A stretch of DNA of 64,000 nt from Lacrimispora amygdalina (GTDB taxonomy: Bacteria > Bacillota > Clostridia > Lachnospirales > Lachnospiraceae): positions 369,731 to 433,730 of the forward strand of contig NZ_OAOF01000003.1 of assembly GCF_900205965.1 (NCBI RefSeq), read 5' to 3'. Shown here piece after piece: positions 9,056-16,773 of the stretch (position 1 is the first letter of the stretch; each line of letters opens with the position of its first letter). The position numbers were made by a program, and so were the translations under genes. The notes under the pieces were generated by a model. That model worked only from the letters and a program-made list of their open reading frames with translations. It was not told the origin of the DNA and did not search any database.

Positions 9056-9724
9056 ATGGACTACGAAAAAACGAAACTATGGCTCAGTGATCATGGCGTG
9101 ATACTGGAGGAAAGCTTTTATTCAGCAATAAATAACCTGGCAAAGTCCTACAAGGTATCAAATGACTTAAGACTTCTTGAGGAAGTTTATCAGAAACTGG
9201 GGGTAAATAAACAGGCTTTATCCTGGTGGAAAAACCACCCGTACAGTACTCAGGCCAGGGAATCCAAAAAACAGGTGATTTCTTCCTGCGCGAAAGTGTT
9301 TGGCTTAAATCCGCAGGAAGCAGAGCTTCTGGCTAATAAGGCCGGACTCTCCATTTTTAGTGACCACGATTTCTGCGGATATTTCAGACAGTATTTAGAT
9401 GGCAGAAGGGGAAGATACAAGTCCATCTGTGAGGCAGCCAACGTCAGCGAGCGGATGCTTCAGTATAGCAGGAGTCAGAAGCGGCCCTCAAAGGAAACGC
9501 TGCTGGCAATTGCCATCTCGCTGGGACTTGGGATTGACGAGATACAATCCCTGCTGAGAAAGGCAGGTTATGCATTATCAGCGTCTCTTCCCAATGATGC
9601 GGTTGTCTGCTGGTTCCTTACCGGTGACAGAAAGACCGATGGATCAGTTCCGATTCTGTTTCGTATCAACGAAGTGCTTTTTGAGCTTAAGTTTCCTCTT
9701 CTTATGACAAGAGTGAAAAACTAG
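9056..9724 (+). CDS. tandem helix-turn-helix protein of unknown role
   Basis: A protein of 222 residues. Two segments look like related XRE-type helical units: about 44-102 (QKLGVNKQALSWWKN through VFGLNPQEAELLANKAGL) and about 120-178 (CEAANVSERMLQYSRS through LGLGIDEIQSLLRKAGYAL). Each ends in a G-L-x-x-x-E-x-x-x-L-L-x-K-A-G motif, suggesting an internal duplication. The remaining 40 residues are unrecognised. An AAGGCGG site lies 6 nt before the ATG. It stands alone between two terminators. A DNA-binding regulator is the likeliest role, by inference only. Confidence 0.6.
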   Translation: MDYEKTKLWLSDHGVILEESFYSAINNLAKSYKVSNDLRLLEEVYQKLGVNKQALSWWKNHPYSTQARESKKQVISSCAKVFGLNPQEAELLANKAGLSIFSDHDFCGYFRQYLDGRRGRYKSICEAANVSERMLQYSRSQKRPSKETLLAIAISLGLGIDEIQSLLRKAGYALSASLPNDAVVCWFLTGDRKTDGSVPILFRINEVLFELKFPLLMTRVKN

Positions 9725-9764
9725 TGAATCTAAATGAAATACCTGATTATAGAAAGATATTGAT

Positions 9765-9789
9765 AGCCGGACATTAATCCGGCTTTTTG
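9765..9789 (+). terminator. Rho-independent terminator after the tandem-HTH gene
   Basis: AGCCGGA and TCCGGCT arms with a 6-nt loop, followed by a run of five T. Confidence 0.85.
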
Positions 9790-9948
9790 AGGTTGAAAAA
9801 TCAATAAATAGATATATGGCATTAAAATTGTCAAAAATCTGACGAGATATGAAAGTTAAGAATAAATTATAAAAATAGGGAAAAAAACCAGGATAATTGA
9901 TATCAATTATGTCGACAATATAAGATTTAAGGGAATCGCACATTTAGT

Positions 9949-10044
9949 GCCTGTCTTTTTTCGACAGGGCATATGTAGTACTTTGTTAAAAATCACCATG
10001 GAAAAATGAAAGGATTTGGACAGGAAAATATAAAAAATGTCGAA
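9949..10044 (+). promoter_or_regulatory. AT-rich leader with a hairpin and two Spo0A-box-like sites
   Basis: The 404 nt from 9725 to 10128 hold no gene apart from the terminator at 9765. Within it, a short hairpin GCCTGTC/GACAGGGC spans 9949-9970. Two heptamers equal the Spo0A core TGTCGAA: TTCGACA at 9960-9966 (reverse) and TGTCGAA at 10038-10044 (forward). A GATAAAATT element just after the second could be a -10. Spo0A control of the small gene at 10129 is inferred from these matches alone. Confidence 0.4.
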
Positions 10045-10128
10045 AAATGCGATAAAATTTACTTTTCAAACACATCGAAAGGACTTATATTGATTACAAG
10101 TAAAGCAGAAAAGGAGGGGGTATCTTTT

Positions 10129-10278
10129 ATGACAGATGCTGAGAAGCTGCGGATTGTAGAGATGGAGAAGGAGAAGCTGATGGAAGAAAATTCGAGACTC
10201 CATAAAGTGATTGAAAGGTTGAATCAGACGCTGAACAGATTGATCGGACGTTACATAAGTACTGACAAAATCGCCTGA
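10129..10278 (+). CDS. small coiled-coil protein, unrecognised
   Basis: A protein of 49 residues, strongly charged and almost wholly helical, with leucine heptads (LRIVEMEKEKLMEENSRLHK, then VIERLNQTLNRLI). The start at 10129 is chosen over an upstream in-frame ATG at 10006 because a near-perfect AAGGAGGGGG site lies 8 nt before it. Its second half resembles the end of the convergent neighbour at 10326-10733: both have (N/S)-x-(K/R)-L-(N/H)-K-(T/V)-I-E followed by QT(I/L). The two may pair with each other. Function unknown. Confidence 0.6.
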   Translation: MTDAEKLRIVEMEKEKLMEENSRLHKVIERLNQTLNRLIGRYISTDKIA

Positions 10279-10325
10279 CAGGGGATGGGTAAGGAGTGCA
10301 GGGGGGCACTCCCGGTATGTCCCTG

Positions 10326-10733
10326 TCAGGGATCAGTCCCCTCTTGGGAATGTTCCTGTTCATTCATGTTGAGTCCTTTGTTTTTGCGTACCATTTCCCA
10401 GATTGTCTGATGCATCCATTCAATGGTTTTATTCAGCTTTTCATTTTCAATCTCCAGTTCGGTAATGCGATCGCCCATTCGGGCGATGACTTCCCGGTTG
10501 TTGTTAACTTTGTGAGGGATAAGCAGACGCTTCACATAAGGAGACGACGAGGCAATGATCTGGGAAGACAGCAGTTCGTCCCTTTCTTCACAGGACAAAT
10601 CCATAAAAGCCTGATAACTGATGGACAACGGCAGCATGTCCACCTTGCATTTCGGGCATACCGCGTTCCTTTCCAGCTGATAATAACCATAATACCCGCA
10701 TCTGGAACAATAGTATACGGAAAGTTCTCTCAT
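10326..10733 (-). CDS. small zinc-ribbon plus coiled-coil protein, unrecognised
   Basis: A protein of 135 residues. Residues 8-29 form a zinc-ribbon knuckle pair (YYCSRCGYYGYY, then VCPKCKVDM). A middle region of about 60 residues contains SCEERDELLSSQ and a basic VKRLLIPHKV stretch. The tail (about 88-120) is a coiled coil, LEIENEKLNKTIEWMHQT, that resembles the small protein at 10129. An AAAGGAGGAGA site precedes the ATG. The gene converges on 10129-10278 with a 47-nt gap. It could be a regulator or adaptor held together through the coiled coil. No known family recognised. Confidence 0.6.
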   Translation of the reverse strand: MRELSVYYCSRCGYYGYYQLERNAVCPKCKVDMLPLSISYQAFMDLSCEERDELLSSQIIASSSPYVKRLLIPHKVNNNREVIARMGDRITELEIENEKLNKTIEWMHQTIWEMVRKNKGLNMNEQEHSQEGTDP

Positions 10734-10782
10734 TAGTCTCCTCCTTTTTTTGTTTAGATATTAAACAACCTACTCCTATATG

Positions 10783-10800
10783 TATAACGTACAATCGACA
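10783..10800 (-). promoter_or_regulatory. upstream element of the zinc-ribbon gene: TGTACGTTATA plus Spo0A-like heptamer
   Basis: Read on the minus strand, TGTCGAT (one mismatch from the Spo0A core) is followed by TGTACGTTATA. The same 11-mer occurs in front of the other minus-strand gene (12382-12392). The rest of 10801-10890 is AT-rich with no gene. Confidence 0.35.
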
Positions 10801-10890
10801 AAAATATAACGCAAAAACAGTGATATCGATAAAAATATTTCTATTTATCTATATTGTACACGTAATCGGCTTGCAATTGTATAAAACAAA

Positions 10891-10925
10891 TAAAAACCCG
10901 CAGCAAATTCGCTGCGGATTTTTTG
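10891..10925 (-). terminator. Rho-independent terminator of the cell-wall-binding repeat gene
   Basis: CCGCAGC/GCTGCGG arms flank a 6-nt loop, with A-runs on one side and T-runs on the other, so it can work both ways. It lies 39 nt beyond the stop of the minus-strand gene. Confidence 0.85.
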
Positions 10926-10963
10926 GCAATTGAACGGATGATTCATTTATAAGGTGCTTTGTA

Positions 10964-12310
10964 TTACTGTATAACACCATTTACATCAACAACATAGAAC
11001 TTTTCGTTGGTGTCTTTATAATCTCTGAAGCCTGCGCCAAGCTCTGGCTTAATTGTGGACTTGGAGGTAGAGGAAGCTGTCTGAAGAGAACCATTGGTAT
11101 TTACCAGGTAGTTCTTGCCGTTCAGAGTATATGGAGCAACTCTTAAATCGTCATCAGCTTCTTTTCTTAAACCGTTATCGTAAAGAGTGTCATCAAGAAT
11201 GCCGGTATAGCCCTGGCCCTTTTTAGAACCTGAAGTCGCAAAGTACCAGATCTGGTTCTCGCCTAAATCGTCATCATAGATGGACTGTTTACCAGTTTTA
11301 ATAACGCCGTTGTCTGCGAAATAGTAGTTTGCAGTAGTTCCGTCTTCAAGAGTAACAACTTTAAGACCTGTCTGCATTTCACCTTTTGTATTAAATCCAT
11401 ATTTCTCGGAATTTACAGTAAATATTTCAATACCCTTTTTCGCAAAGTAAGGTGCACCGTTTTTAAAGAAGAACCAGTGCTGTTCGCCTTCTGCGCTGAT
11501 GTCCTCGATGCCTTCGATTTCTTTCCAGCCATCGACTCTTGCACCGCTTTCGTCATAGTACTGATAGCCTGCTGCGGAAGTATTGTTGTCAGTATTTTCG
11601 GCCGCTTCTGAAGGAGTTGCTGTTACAGGAAGTTTGTACCAGCCAGTCTGCATTTCACCATTTACAAAGGTGTAGTAGTTACCGTTGATTTTTTTGTCAA
11701 CCTTGTCTGTTACCATGGTACCGTCTTTGTCAAAATAGAACCAGGCAAATTCATTTTCAGAGTATTCATCAACGCTTTCAAGCTGAAACCAGCCTGTCTT
11801 CTTTGCGCCGTCATTTTCGTCACCCAGATAATATGTGGAACCTTCGATCTCTACCTTTCCGGTAAGCATCTGTCCCTGATCGTCAAAATAATACCAGTTG
11901 TCGTTAATCTTCTGCCATTTGGATACAACGGCTTCTCCGTCTTTTCCGTAATAATGCCAGTAGTTTTCTGGTGAATCAGGGGAATCCCAGTAGCTGTCAT
12001 TGGTGACAGAAACCCAGTAATTGGAGACTCTTTTTCCAGTCTCGTCTACATAGTACTCATCAATTTCCTGGCTGGTAGCGATCTCGCCATCCTCATTTAA
12101 GTAATACCAGTCATTTCCGTATTTCTTCCAGGAATCAGTAGCGGCGTAATCACCCTCCTCATAGAATTTCCATATACCATCTTCTTCTACCCAGCCAGTT
12201 GCTTTGGCATAGACAGTTGAGGCTGTGGTTAAGGTCCCGAATTGTGGGGCTGCAGCAGTTAAAATACCGGCAGCGGATAATACAGCCATCAATTTCATTT
12301 GCTTTTTCAT
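10964..12310 (-). CDS. secreted cell-wall/choline-binding repeat protein
   Basis: A protein of 448 residues from the ATG at 12310, chosen because AAAGGAGAG lies 10 nt upstream and the signal peptide starts exactly there (KKQMKL, a hydrophobic core, then VYAKA at about 35). An upstream in-frame ATG at 12370 has no such site. The mature part is built almost wholly of CW_binding (PF01473) repeats with W-x-Y-(F/Y)-D-x-x-G cores such as NDWYYLNEDGE and NNWYYFDDQGQ. These bind choline or wall glycans in streptococcal and clostridial proteins. No catalytic domain is present. Single-gene unit with its own promoter and terminator. Confidence 0.85.
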   Translation of the reverse strand: MKKQMKLMAVLSAAGILTAAAPQFGTLTTASTVYAKATGWVEEDGIWKFYEEGDYAATDSWKKYGNDWYYLNEDGEIATSQEIDEYYVDETGKRVSNYWVSVTNDSYWDSPDSPENYWHYYGKDGEAVVSKWQKINDNWYYFDDQGQMLTGKVEIEGSTYYLGDENDGAKKTGWFQLESVDEYSENEFAWFYFDKDGTMVTDKVDKKINGNYYTFVNGEMQTGWYKLPVTATPSEAAENTDNNTSAAGYQYYDESGARVDGWKEIEGIEDISAEGEQHWFFFKNGAPYFAKKGIEIFTVNSEKYGFNTKGEMQTGLKVVTLEDGTTANYYFADNGVIKTGKQSIYDDDLGENQIWYFATSGSKKGQGYTGILDDTLYDNGLRKEADDDLRVAPYTLNGKNYLVNTNGSLQTASSTSKSTIKPELGAGFRDYKDTNEKFYVVDVNGVIQ

Positions 12311-12379
12311 AAATATGTTCTCTCCTTTTTTGCAGTAAGTTTGATCGTGGCCGAAAATCCATAGTTGCATTACTCTGCG

Positions 12380-12408
12380 ATTATAACGTACATAAACAGA
12401 ACAAAGAA
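12380..12408 (-). promoter_or_regulatory. promoter of the cell-wall-binding repeat gene
   Basis: On the minus strand a perfect TATAAT sits at 12385-12380, preceded by TGTACGT. The -35 candidate TTCTTT (12408-12403, 17-bp spacer) is weak, so the shared TGTACGTTATA motif may matter for recognition. Confidence 0.45.
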
Positions 12409-12623
12409 AGTGTGGTTTGATGGCAGATATGGAAGGCGCTTACAAAATAGGAGAAAAGTTGTGGACAGGCAGGGGTTTCCCTTCTGGTATGGGAGTCCTG
12501 TAATGTCGTGAATACGGGAAATTCCGGAGAATTCTAAGGAAATGGAGAAAGAAACGGAAGAAAAATGGAAATGCAGGAAGGAATTAGAAAGTAAGAAAAC
12601 TTTAATAGGAAAATAAAGTTCGG

Positions 12624-12634
12624 TGTGGTATAAT
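12624..12634 (+). promoter_or_regulatory. extended -10 promoter of the polysaccharide locus
   Basis: TGTGG-TATAAT carries a TGn extended -10, with no good -35 at the expected distance; transcription would start about 12641. The 230 nt upstream (12393-12623) are purine-rich and show no gene or clear structure. Confidence 0.5.
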
Positions 12635-12678
12635 CACAGACAGATAATTACCATTCCTTAATAAAGGAGAAAATAATC

Positions 12679-14613
12679 ATGAGAATGAAAATATCCAATT
12701 ATATTGCCCGGAGGCTGGTGGAACTTGGTATCTTACAGGTGTTTACCGTGACAGGAGGAGGTGCCATGCATTTAAACGATGCATTGGGCCATCAGGAAGG
12801 GCTTAATTGTCTTTATAACCACCATGAGCAGGCCTGTGCCATTGCTGCGGAGTCCTATGCCAGAATCAGGGGACGTATTGCGGCTGTCTGCGTTACCACA
12901 GGCCCCGGGGGTACCAATGCCATAACCGGAGTGTTAGGCGGCTGGCTGGATTCCATTCCCATGCTGATTCTGTCAGGACAGGTCCGCTATGATACCACTG
13001 CCAGATGGTCCGGCGTAGGAATACGTGCCATGGGGGATCAGGAATTTGATATTACCAGAGCCATTGACTGCATGACCAAATACAGTGAGATGGTAATCGA
13101 TCCCATGAGGATCCGCTACTGCCTGGAAAAGGCAGTCTATCTTGCGTATTCCGGTCGTCCGGGACCGGCATGGCTGGACATTCCGTTAAATGTCCAGGGG
13201 GCTTATGTGGAAACTGATGATCTCATCGGATTTGATGCAGATAATTATGAAAAGGGCGGTGACGGCTGGGCAGCTGAATCCGTAGCAAAGATCCGCGAAG
13301 ATGCGTGCGGTTTCGGTGAAAAACGCCAGATACTTCCCCGGATACCGGATAAGGATACGGTGCGTGAAGTCCTTTCAAAGATCAAAGAGTCATCCCGCCC
13401 AGTGATCAATGCAGGGAGTGGAATCCGCATCGGACAGGCCCATGAAGCCTTTCTCCGGGTGGTTAAGAAGCTGGGAGTGCCGGTTGTGACAGGCTGGAAC
13501 AGCCAGGACTGCATCTGCGATGAGCATCCTCTTTATACCGGAAGAGGAGGAGGGATGGGAGACCGTCCGGGTAACTTCGCCATCCAGAACAGTGATCTGG
13601 TTCTTTCTCTTGCCAGCCGCTTAAGCATCCGTCAGGTGGGATATAATTATGCCACCTGGGCCAGAGAGGCCTTTGTAATTGTCAATGACATTGATCCGGA
13701 GGAACTAAAGAAACCCTCCGTTCATGCGGATATGCGCATTCATGCGCACATCAGAGACCTTCTGGCTGTGATGGAGGACCTTTTGGATCATGAATTTATG
13801 GCAACTGCAGAGGAACCGCTCTTTCGGGGCGGAAAGGGAATCGGCTCTCTTACCTGGAACGAGACCTGCCGCATGTGGAAAGAGACATATCCTGTGGTTC
13901 TTCCCAGGCATTACGATCAGGAAGAGGGGAAGGAAGTCAATATTTATGCATTTATAAAAGAATTAAGTATGCATCTACCGCCTGATCGGATTACTGTGGT
14001 CGGCAATGGTTCGGCCTGTGTTGTGGGCGGTCATGCGTATGTCATCAAGCCCGGCCAGCGTTTTATTACCAATTCTGCAGTGGCGTCCATGGGATATGAT
14101 CTGCCTGCAGCCATCGGCGCTGCCAAGGCGGATCCGGGAGAGGACATTATCCTGGTGACGGGAGACGGGAGCATACAGATGAATCTGCAGGAGCTGCAGA
14201 CAATTATACACCACCGCCTCCCCATTAAGATATTTGTAATAAATAACGGCGGTTATCACTCCATCCGGCAGACGCAGAAGAATTATTTTGGTGAGCCCCT
14301 TGTGGGAATCGGAGAAGACAGCAGGGATTTAAGCTTTCCTGATATGGAGAAGCTTTCTGCTGCATACGGGTATCCCTATGTCTGCGCCCGCCACAATGGT
14401 GAGATTGACCAGGCACTCCTTCACACCCTGTCACAGGACGGACCTGTGATCTGTGAGGTGTTTGTCAGCAGGGATCAGAATTTTGAACCAAAATCAGCGG
14501 CCAAGCGTCTTCCTGATGGAACCATGGTATCTCCTCCCCTGGAGGATTTATCCCCGTTCCTTTCCGAGGAAGAGATGGAGCGCAATATGCTCATACCCCG
14601 AATCAGGGATTAG
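12679..14613 (+). CDS. thiamine-pyrophosphate enzyme, acetolactate-synthase-like, of the polysaccharide locus
   Basis: A protein of 644 residues with the three-domain POX/ALS layout: PYR domain with catalytic-type Glu50 in NHHEQA, a central domain at about 230-370, and a PP domain with the TPP motif GDGS (495-498) closing at Asn522-Asn523. Such enzymes condense pyruvate-derived acetaldehyde equivalents with an acceptor. It heads a locus of sugar-modifying enzymes and glycosyltransferases, so it is more likely to act on a nucleotide-sugar ketone than in branched-chain amino acid synthesis. YerE of yersiniose synthesis is the precedent I know. No ilv gene is near. AAAGGAG site 8 nt before ATG. 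Substrate is inference. Confidence 0.75.
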   Translation: MRMKISNYIARRLVELGILQVFTVTGGGAMHLNDALGHQEGLNCLYNHHEQACAIAAESYARIRGRIAAVCVTTGPGGTNAITGVLGGWLDSIPMLILSGQVRYDTTARWSGVGIRAMGDQEFDITRAIDCMTKYSEMVIDPMRIRYCLEKAVYLAYSGRPGPAWLDIPLNVQGAYVETDDLIGFDADNYEKGGDGWAAESVAKIREDACGFGEKRQILPRIPDKDTVREVLSKIKESSRPVINAGSGIRIGQAHEAFLRVVKKLGVPVVTGWNSQDCICDEHPLYTGRGGGMGDRPGNFAIQNSDLVLSLASRLSIRQVGYNYATWAREAFVIVNDIDPEELKKPSVHADMRIHAHIRDLLAVMEDLLDHEFMATAEEPLFRGGKGIGSLTWNETCRMWKETYPVVLPRHYDQEEGKEVNIYAFIKELSMHLPPDRITVVGNGSACVVGGHAYVIKPGQRFITNSAVASMGYDLPAAIGAAKADPGEDIILVTGDGSIQMNLQELQTIIHHRLPIKIFVINNGGYHSIRQTQKNYFGEPLVGIGEDSRDLSFPDMEKLSAAYGYPYVCARHNGEIDQALLHTLSQDGPVICEVFVSRDQNFEPKSAAKRLPDGTMVSPPLEDLSPFLSEEEMERNMLIPRIRD

Positions 14614-14636
14614 ACTTATTACAGGGAGGAAATACG

Positions 14637-15599
14637 GTGAACGTAGTTGTAACAGGAGCTACCAGCTTCCTGGGAAGAGCGGTGGCGGACCGCCTTTTAA
14701 AACAGGGAAGCAGGGTCTATGGTGTGGTACGTCCCGGTTCGCAGAACATGAGATACTTACCGGCAGACCAGCCGGGATTTATAGTAATAGAGCGGGAGTT
14801 AGAAGCACTTGATACACTGGATCAGGTGATCGGGGAACCCTGTCAGGCATTCTATCATTTTGGCTGGGATGGATCCGGCAGCCAGAACCGGATGAAGCGG
14901 GAGGTCCAGCAAAGGAACGTACGGGACTCTTTAAAGGCATTGGAGGGAGCCAGGCGTTTAGGATGCAGCCGTTTTCTTTTCAGTGGTTCCCAGGCGGAAT
15001 ACGGAATCCATACCGGTCCGCTGCCGGAGGATACGGTCTGCAGTCCTGTCTCTGAATACGGTAAGGCAAAGCTGGAATTTTTAAGGCAGGCCGAAGAAAT
15101 GACCAGTCAGTGGAGACAGGCGGGGATTTCTTCGATGGAATACATTCATGCACGGATTTTCAGCGTTTACGGACCAGGAGACCACCCCTGGTCCCTGGTG
15201 GAAAGCTGCTTAAGGGCATTTGGCAGAGGAGAATATATCTCCCTCGGAGAATGTACACAAATGTGGAATTTTTTATATCTGGAAGATTGTGTCCGGGCGC
15301 TGATGCTTTTAATGGAATGTGAAAAAGAATCGGTTTCCGGAATTTATAATGTTGCAGCGCCGGAACCTGAAACAAAGCCTCTGAGGGAATACATCCGGCA
15401 GATGTATGAAACCATGGGATATCACGGAGGTTACAGCTTTGGAAGAAGGCGTCCCAATGCAGAAGGGCTTGCAAATCTGATTCCGGATATAAGAAAGCTG
15501 GAGAAAGAAACCGGATTCTCCCCCCATGTAAGCTTTTCAGAGGGCATTTGGAAAACTCATGGATATGAAAAAAGGATTGACATGGAAGGGAAATTGTGA
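14637..15599 (+). CDS. NAD(P)-dependent sugar epimerase/dehydratase (extended SDR)
   Basis: A protein of 320 residues starting at GTG 14637 after AGGGAGG. It has the Rossmann motif TGATSFLG (6-13), a serine-rich FSGSQAEYG strand and the catalytic Tyr141-x3-Lys145 in SEYGKAK. Typical reactions are 4-epimerisation, 4-reduction or 4,6-dehydration of a nucleotide sugar. Placed 23 nt after the TPP enzyme and 1 nt before the C-methyltransferase, it probably works on the same sugar nucleotide, perhaps as the final ketoreductase. The exact reaction cannot be told from the motifs. Confidence 0.8.
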   Translation: MNVVVTGATSFLGRAVADRLLKQGSRVYGVVRPGSQNMRYLPADQPGFIVIERELEALDTLDQVIGEPCQAFYHFGWDGSGSQNRMKREVQQRNVRDSLKALEGARRLGCSRFLFSGSQAEYGIHTGPLPEDTVCSPVSEYGKAKLEFLRQAEEMTSQWRQAGISSMEYIHARIFSVYGPGDHPWSLVESCLRAFGRGEYISLGECTQMWNFLYLEDCVRALMLLMECEKESVSGIYNVAAPEPETKPLREYIRQMYETMGYHGGYSFGRRRPNAEGLANLIPDIRKLEKETGFSPHVSFSEGIWKTHGYEKRIDMEGKL

Positions 15600-15600
15600 T

Positions 15601-16764
15601 ATGAGAGATAGGATTTGTATTGTGTGTAAACAGGCGCTTGATGGGGAGCCTTTGCTCACACTGGATCATATGCCGGCATCTGCACAGGATATACCGGGCC
15701 GGGAGGAGCTGGCGGAGGACAGAGGCATCTGTCTGAATCTGCACCAGTGCAGCCGCTGCGGTCTGGTACAGTTCGACTGTGAGCCTGTGCCATATTATAA
15801 AGACGTAATCCGGTCAGGAGGCTTTTCTACCACCATGGTGGAGTTAAGAAGACGCCAGTACCGGCATTTTATCGATTCTTATCATCTGGAAGGGAAGAAG
15901 CTTATTGAAGCCGGCTGCGGACAGGGAGAATTCCTTTCTGTTCTTTCCGGGTTTCCGGTTACTGCCTGCGGGATCGAGCACAGGGAGAGCCTGGTTAATC
16001 TGGGAAAAGAAAAAGGGTTGAATGTCTGGAAGCAGTTTGCAGAAGAAGGGGAGATTTTAGCGGCTCCCGATGGCAGCATGAACGGTCCCTATGATGGATT
16101 TTTGTCCTTTAATTATCTGGAGCACCAGCCGGATCCGGTTGGGATGCTTCGCTGTATTGCAGAGAATTTAACGGATGAGGGCGTTGGTTTAATTACAGTG
16201 CCCAGCCTTGAATATATTTTAAAGTATGACGGTTATTACGAGCTGATCCGGGATCACATCGCCTATTATACCTTTGATACACTGCGCTTTGCAGCAGATC
16301 AGGCTGGCTTTGAGGTGCTTGAGGAGGAAATGGTAAACCGGGATACGCTTTCTGTTATTGTCAGAAAGAGGAAAAGCCAGGCCAGGCTTGATGTGTCCGG
16401 TCTGTTAAAGAGCCGCGTCATGATCGGTGAGGAGCTGAAAAACCTGGCGGGCAAATTAGAGTCAGAGGGTAAGAGTCTTGGGATCTGGGGCGCCAGTCAT
16501 CAGGGATTTACCCTTGCTTCCACCACTGTAATCGGAGAATTTGCCAGATATATCATTGATTCCGCTCCTTTTAAGCAGGGCAGATTTGCACCTGCCTCCC
16601 ATCTGCCGATTGTGGCACCGGACTATTTCCATAAGGACCCGGTAGACGTTATTTTAATCGTGGCACCGGGCTATACGGAAGAGATCGCCCGGATTATTGT
16701 GGAAAAATTTGGTCAGAATGTAGAGATTCTGGCGTTGAAATCCAATCATTTGGAAAGGATATAA
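15601..16764 (+). CDS. sugar C-methyltransferase (zinc-binding, SAM-dependent)
   Basis: A protein of 387 residues when started at ATG 15601, one base after the previous stop; the in-frame ATG at 15559 would run 41 nt into the epimerase. The order is that of NDP-sugar C-methyltransferases. A zinc-binding N-terminus has Cys6, Cys9, Cys50 and Cys53. A SAM domain follows with LIEAGCGQGEFL (101-112). A C-terminal Methyltransf_14-type domain has SLGIWGASHQG. In TylC3-type enzymes this group adds a methyl branch to a 3- or 5-keto sugar. It supports a C-methylated deoxysugar in the polymer. Confidence 0.85.
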   Translation: MRDRICIVCKQALDGEPLLTLDHMPASAQDIPGREELAEDRGICLNLHQCSRCGLVQFDCEPVPYYKDVIRSGGFSTTMVELRRRQYRHFIDSYHLEGKKLIEAGCGQGEFLSVLSGFPVTACGIEHRESLVNLGKEKGLNVWKQFAEEGEILAAPDGSMNGPYDGFLSFNYLEHQPDPVGMLRCIAENLTDEGVGLITVPSLEYILKYDGYYELIRDHIAYYTFDTLRFAADQAGFEVLEEEMVNRDTLSVIVRKRKSQARLDVSGLLKSRVMIGEELKNLAGKLESEGKSLGIWGASHQGFTLASTTVIGEFARYIIDSAPFKQGRFAPASHLPIVAPDYFHKDPVDVILIVAPGYTEEIARIIVEKFGQNVEILALKSNHLERI

Positions 16765-16773
16765 GTAGAAAGT

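Noticed and set aside
10296..10736. 146-codon plus-strand frame
   Set aside because: It lies antisense to the zinc-ribbon gene at 10326-10733, which has a good ribosome site and protein-like composition.
15160..15744. 194-codon minus-strand frame
   Set aside because: Shadow of the epimerase and methyltransferase genes; His/Cys/Pro-rich composition not protein-like.
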